Shown here piece after piece: positions 60,151 through 64,000 of a stretch of 64,000 bases of DNA. Location of the stretch: positions 71,223,308 to 71,287,307 of the forward strand of contig JAMXBB010000011.1 in the NCBI GenBank assembly GCA_024138015.1, written 5' to 3'. Position 1 is the first letter of the stretch; every line of letters begins with the position of its first letter. This stretch comes from Lumnitzera littorea (taxonomy: Eukaryota; Streptophyta; Magnoliopsida; Myrtales; Combretaceae). The notes below the pieces were generated by a model. It was not told the DNA's origin, did not search any database, and saw nothing but the letters and a program-made list of their open reading frames with translations. The translations under genes were made by a program, and so were the position numbers.

Positions 60151-60760
60151 TACTATTGTAGTTGACTCCTACGTAGACAATGACTTCGTTTTACAAAAGG
60201 TTTATCAGGAATTTCATCACCTTCGCTACTCCACTTACTGAACTAATGAAGAAAAACACCATCTTCTAATGGGGAGAAAGGGAAGAGAGGAGCTTTGTCA
60301 AGGTAAAAGAAAGGTTGACCTTTGCTTTGGTGTTAGTACTACCGACTTCGAAAAAACTTTTGAGCTGGAATGCGACACATCAAGCATTGGAATAGGCGCT
60401 ATCCTGATGCAGGAAGGCCAACCAATTGCCTTCCATAGTGAGAAGCTTTGAGGATCCCAATTAAATTATTCAATGTATGACAAGGAACTTTTGGTACTGA
60501 TTCAAGCAATGCAAGTATGGCAACATTATTTACTAGCTAAGAGAATTTATCATATATACTGATCGTGAATCAGTAAGGTACTTTTGGAGTCAGACCAAGT
60601 TATCAAAGCAGTAGGTGAGATGGGTTGAATTCCTTAAAGGATTTAATTTTATAATAAAGTATAAGTAAGGAAAGAGCAACGTAGTTGCAAATGCTCTTTC
60701 GAGGAGATATGCACTTTTATTAGAATTGCAGACCAAGTTATTTGGGTTTGCAAGTATTAA
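60151..60760 (+). pseudogene. G3 RNase H, decayed
   Basis: A FELECDTSSIGIGAILMQEGQPIAFHSEKL motif at about 60355-60450, equal to the usual DASxxGIGAVLxQEGxPIAYxSEKL pattern, then NYSMYDKELLVLIQAMQVWQHYL near 60465-60530. Frameshift and stops follow around 60540-60760. This domain would degrade the RNA strand during reverse transcription. Confidence 0.75.
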
Positions 60761-61990
60761 GGAACAGTAATCTGAGGATCCACACTTTGGACCCATAATT
60801 TCGTGATGCGTCGACGTGAGGACAATGGACGAATATCACGTAGAGGATGGCTACTTGTTTCGAGGTGGAAAATTATGCATACTAACTTCCTCACTGAGGG
60901 AGCTATTAGTTAATAAACCCCACAGTGGAGGTCTCTTTGGACATTTTGGGGAAAGGAGGACCTATGAACTCATAAATAGTCGATTCTTTTGGTCCAAAAT
61001 AAGGAAAGATGTGCATTAAGTTATCGAAAGTTATACTATGTGCAAAAAGGCCAAGTGTCAAGCCAAGCAAGGGAAAGCAATGCCCATACTTGTCCCAATG
61101 AAGCCGTAGACTGAATTGAGTATGGACTTTGTTCTCGGACTGCTACGAACCGCCCAAGATAAAGATTTTGTAATGGTCATTATGGATAGGTTCAATAAGA
61201 TGGCACACTTCATGCCTTGTTAAAAAACTAACAACGCTTTAACTATTGCTTCTCTTTTCTTGTAGGAGATTGTGCGGATACATGACATGCTGAGAAGTAC
61301 AGTCTCTGATAGAGACCCGAAGTTCTCGAGCTATTTTTGGAAAACCCTATGGCGTCGGCTGGGAACTAATTTACTCTTCAATACCTCATGTTACCCCTAA
61401 ACTTACGGCCAAATAGAAGTGGTTAATCATACTTTAGGGTCACTATTTTAAGCTGTAGTAGGCAAGAACTTAGTTGATTGGGACATCTACCTACCAGTGG
61501 TTAAGTTTGCCTATAACTGAACAGTACATGATACCACTAAGTAGACTCCCTTCGAGGTGGTTTATGGATTCAATCTTGAGTTGTCCCTTGACCACGCCTA
61601 TGTACCAATACCCATGTAAGAGGGCCCTAACACATCGGCCAAAGCATAGTCCCTTTAGCACATCTATGACAAGGTTACTTAGTACATCGACCAAGCTACT
61701 AAAAGAATGTAAGAAAAGACCAAGGGTAGAACAGTTAAGGGATTTTAGTTGGGAGACTTAATGTGCTTACACCTTAGCAAGGAGCGATTCCTAAAAAAGA
61801 GGAGGAACAAATTATCTACAAGAGTGGAAGGATCTTTCAGAATCTTCTAGAAAATTAATGACAATGCCTGCAGGTTGGAACTGCCTGAGGATTATGGGGT
61901 TTCTGATGCCTTTAACATTGCAACCTCAATCCATATGACCCTAATAGATAATTGAGCAAATACCATTTAGATTTGATCCTAAATCCAAAA
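60761..61990 (+). pseudogene. G3 integrase, decayed
   Basis: The zinc-binding part starts at 60816-61019 with LRELLVNKPHSGGLFGHFGERRTYE and FFWSKIRKDVH; the HH pair is visible but the first cysteine of the CC pair is tyrosine (YTMC). The core follows: SMDFVLGLLRT near 61120-61150 (first Asp), MDRFNKMAHFMPC, SDRDPKFSS near 61305-61330 (second Asp), and GQIEVVNHTLGS near 61400-61440 (Glu), so the D,D,E acids remain. Then VKFAYN, TPFEVVYGFNLEL with stops, and the C-terminal ELPEDYGVSDAFNIAT near 61880-61925. There is no chromodomain before the LTR. Stops are mostly TAG/TAA for Gln or Trp codons. Confidence 0.8.
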
Positions 61991-61995
61991 TAACC

Positions 61996-62003
61996 TAGAG
62001 GGA
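61996..62003 (+). other. Polypurine tract of G3
   Basis: AGAGGGAA directly before the 3' LTR start, the site where plus-strand DNA synthesis is primed. Confidence 0.75.
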
Positions 62004-62854
62004 ATGATGGGAATCAGGCTACTAGACCTCTGACCCATAGCTGAGCCCAAAGACTAGAGGGGTTGGCACGACGAATCCTTTTGTTCTAACCAACCCCGGT
62101 TGAAACCGTGTACTTCCTTACCGAGTCACCTTTCATGCCGTGCCGTATGACTGCTTGTTCTTCTATTGTATGTCGAGTTGATGATTACTTTCTAGCATCA
62201 AGCTGACCAATTACTCGGCATCTTCCTTGTTAAGAAGTCGAGAGAGAGAGAGATAGGCTGACTAAGCCATCCCTATTCAAACAAGCCCATCTGTTTGTAC
62301 TTTTTGTTCGCATCTTCTAACAACCTTGCTAATGTAGCATCGTTATGTATACAATATCATGTGCAGAATTTATTGTACCAATGATTGTTTTTCTTGAATA
62401 TTCATTTTTACCTTTTGTATCTTATACATTACTTCCTTAAGAAATGCCCTTTTCGTCTTTTCCTTTTTAAACAAGTTGCCATAACTTATGGGTATAAATA
62501 CTCTTGTACTTGTATCATCAAATAATTCTTAATACATACTCTTTGAGTACTTTTTTTTTCCTTATATAAACACTGTTTGTTTACTCTCAGTATTATTCTT
62601 ATCATTTCCCTTAAGCAAGGTTAAGTGGTGAATAACCTCACTAGACCAATTTGTGCATTATATCGAATTAAGTCGTGAGTCCTCAGAAGTTCCATTGGTG
62701 TGTCATATCCTCTGGAGCTGTTCGTGGATTTTACTTATTGTTTCATTCTTCGTTTTTACCCTTTTGTACTTTTCCCCATTAATCCTTTTCGAGCTTTTTG
62801 CAAGCTTAGACCAATCTAGTGATCAGCCTTATTTGTTCTTAGTTATGGTTCGCA
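62004..62854 (+). repeat. 3' LTR of G3
   Basis: The 851-bp full LTR, TGATGGGAATC to TTCGCA. A TATAAATA box lies at 62493-62500. It matches G2's 5' LTR in its R-U5 part and the solo LTR at 5818-6672 over its full length. It carries about 12 bp (AATGTAGCATCG) not in its own 5' LTR. The frame 62653-62910 runs out of it and has no meaning. Confidence 0.85.
62493..62500 (+). promoter_or_regulatory. TATA box of G3 3' LTR
   Basis: TATAAATA in the GGGTATAAATAC context shared with G2 (29336-29343) and, inverted, with the solo LTR at 6184-6177. Confidence 0.6.
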
Positions 62855-63649
62855 ACACACTGGTTACCAAAAGTCCAATTAATGTAGGGAGGAATTGGTG
62901 TGTTGACTAGTTGTGGCGATGGCTACTCCTTAGCCTCGTTTTATTTCCAAGTGGTCATCTCCTCTAGGAACCTGAAATTTCCCTAAATTGCATACTATTT
63001 TCCTTAATTTTGATTCTATACTTTCTTTCACTATTTTCTCACTCTAAAATTTTTTCCTAATTCACAACTACAATTGATATGTTTTTGTAACTAAGTTTAG
63101 ATTTGTTTTAATTTTTTATACCTTAATAACATATGTAATAACCTAGTTTAGGTGTCCAAAAAGTGAATTTCCTATCCCATGCGTTTTGTGTTTCATTGCC
63201 ATACAAAGCATGGTTCTAAATATCTTGGTGATTTTTTAGATAATTTTTTTTATATTTTTCTTTGTTTATTTGACAATATTTATGTATTTTCGGGTATTTT
63301 AGATAATTAAAAGAATATATATTGACATAATAATTATATCCAGTGTATAACTTATCTTTTATATATTATTTATGTACAATATTAATTATATTATCCCCAT
63401 AATTTATCTCCAAGTGTTTATAAATTTTCAAAACCTACTTTATGCGTTATCAATAATTATATAGTTTGTAGTAAATTCCGCTATTTTAACTATATTTTTA
63501 ATATGCTATTATATTTTTAAATTTCGATCCAACGACAACTCCTCTACTAATATTTCTAAGCCCCTCAGAAATTTTTAGCCTAATCGAGTTATCTTTCCAA
63601 ATGCCATAAATCGATTATTGAACCTAGTCGCACAATTACAAGTCTTACA

Positions 63650-64000
63650 CTATATATGTCGTAATTGACCCTTTAATGATCACATGCATTGACACAATCA
63701 AGTGACATGAATCAAGTATTAATGTGTAGCATGAAAATTATATCTAATGTAGTCCAATAGGTCTAACCTTGTACTTTAGTGAGTTGATAGAAGTAAATTT
63801 AACATAGATATCTTATTATTGAAAATAACTTTAAAACTGAAATCAACTTTAAATGTAGCTGTATCATAATCTATATTAAAATAACAATATAATGTGTCTA
63901 AACAATAAGCGCCAATATTGAGTACAAACTCCTACTAAAACCATATATCTTGAATATATATAACACTCATATGAGCAACATGTGCATGACAAACTTTAGG
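63650..64000. other. Continuation of the sequence interrupted by L6
   Basis: Joins 54723 once L6 and one copy of its target duplication are removed. No gene. The wording (TCACATGCATTGACACAATC, CGCCAATATTGAGTACAAAC) resembles plant Ty1/copia flanking sequence, as noted for 54120-54723, but the call is weak. Confidence 0.3.

Larger units (their letters stand above)
56972..62854 (+). mobile_element. Reina-like Ty3/gypsy retrotransposon G3, nearly complete
   Basis: Direct terminal repeats begin TGATGGGAATC at 56972 and 62004. In between lie gag, protease, RT, RNase H and integrase in order, then a polypurine tract. About 5.9 kb long. The 5' LTR lacks its R-U5 part and the primer site is gone. 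Left flank is TACCG; TACCA occurs at 62865-62869, so the right border may be 62864 with a four-of-five duplication, although the LTR-like end TTCGCA is at 62854. LTR copies differ at roughly 15 percent of positions by eye. Confidence 0.85.
54724..63649 (-). mobile_element. Family L LTR-like unit, copy L6 (hosts G3)
   Basis: Minus-strand copy split by G3 (56972 to about 62854). Its start TGTAAGACTTG is at 63649 and its end GGGCATGACA at 54724. The outer flanks CTACA (54719-54723) and CTATA (63650-63654) match at four of five, which shows that both halves belong to one insertion. Signals on the minus strand: TATAAAA at 63120-63114, donor CG|GTAAGT (GT at 56969-56968), acceptor GTTACAG|GT (AG at 55216-55215). 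Length without G3 is about 3.0 kb. Confidence 0.8.

Overview
The window is plant nuclear DNA, almost certainly from a eudicot with a repeat-rich genome. The evidence is a three-copy miR169 microRNA cluster, plant Ty3/gypsy elements of Tat-like and Reina-like type, a SIRE/Maximus-like Ty1/copia LTR, and AT-rich filler. I cannot name the species. I see no intact protein-coding host gene. Nearly every longer open frame is a fragment of a decayed retrotransposon or a chance frame, and the only features I regard as host genes are the microRNA precursors at the left edge.

Layout. 1-3715: intergenic DNA with three tandem miR169 hairpins (430-1075, period about 263 bp, + strand). 3716-23033: one large Tat-like Ty3/gypsy element (here 'G1', minus strand) with a left 3' LTR, an extra gene running antisense next to it (5268-8480), integrase, RNase H, reverse transcriptase, protease, gag, and part of the right 5' LTR. 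Four LTR-only insertions split it (5818-6672, 9022-10278, 14633-17275, 18317-20870). 23034-28783: a Reina-like gypsy element on the minus strand ('G4'). 28784-38948: a related element on the + strand ('G2') with LTR, tRNA-Met primer site, gag, protease and RT/RNase H. It is interrupted by a 3.1-kb LTR (30193-33327) and by a copia-type LTR (35167-37700) that itself carries another solo LTR (35709-36949). 38949-45795: two nested long LTRs. 45996-47773: another LTR. 49011-52112: another long LTR. 54724-63649: a long LTR (minus strand) into which a nearly complete Reina-like element ('G3', 56972 to about 62854) has jumped.

Insertion order can be read from the nesting, and many target-site duplications (TSDs) are still visible: GCTTA, GTGAC, ATCTT/GTCTT, AACAA/AACAG, GTAAT/ATAAT, CTACA/CTATA. 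Key catalytic codons in the elements are lost mainly by G-to-A and C-to-T changes, as expected for old methylated transposons.

The most unusual signal is a family of about 2.5-3.8-kb non-coding LTR-like units (six copies, called 'family L'). Five copies share, in the same order and spacing, a TATA box, a GC-rich hairpin region, a splice-donor-like GTGAGT/GTAAGT/GTAATC site 243-259 bp after the TATA box, a 1.6-1.9-kb AT-rich stretch, a splice-acceptor-like site, and a terminal hairpin (AATAAA seen in two copies). This suggests the unit was transcribed and spliced inside the LTR itself.
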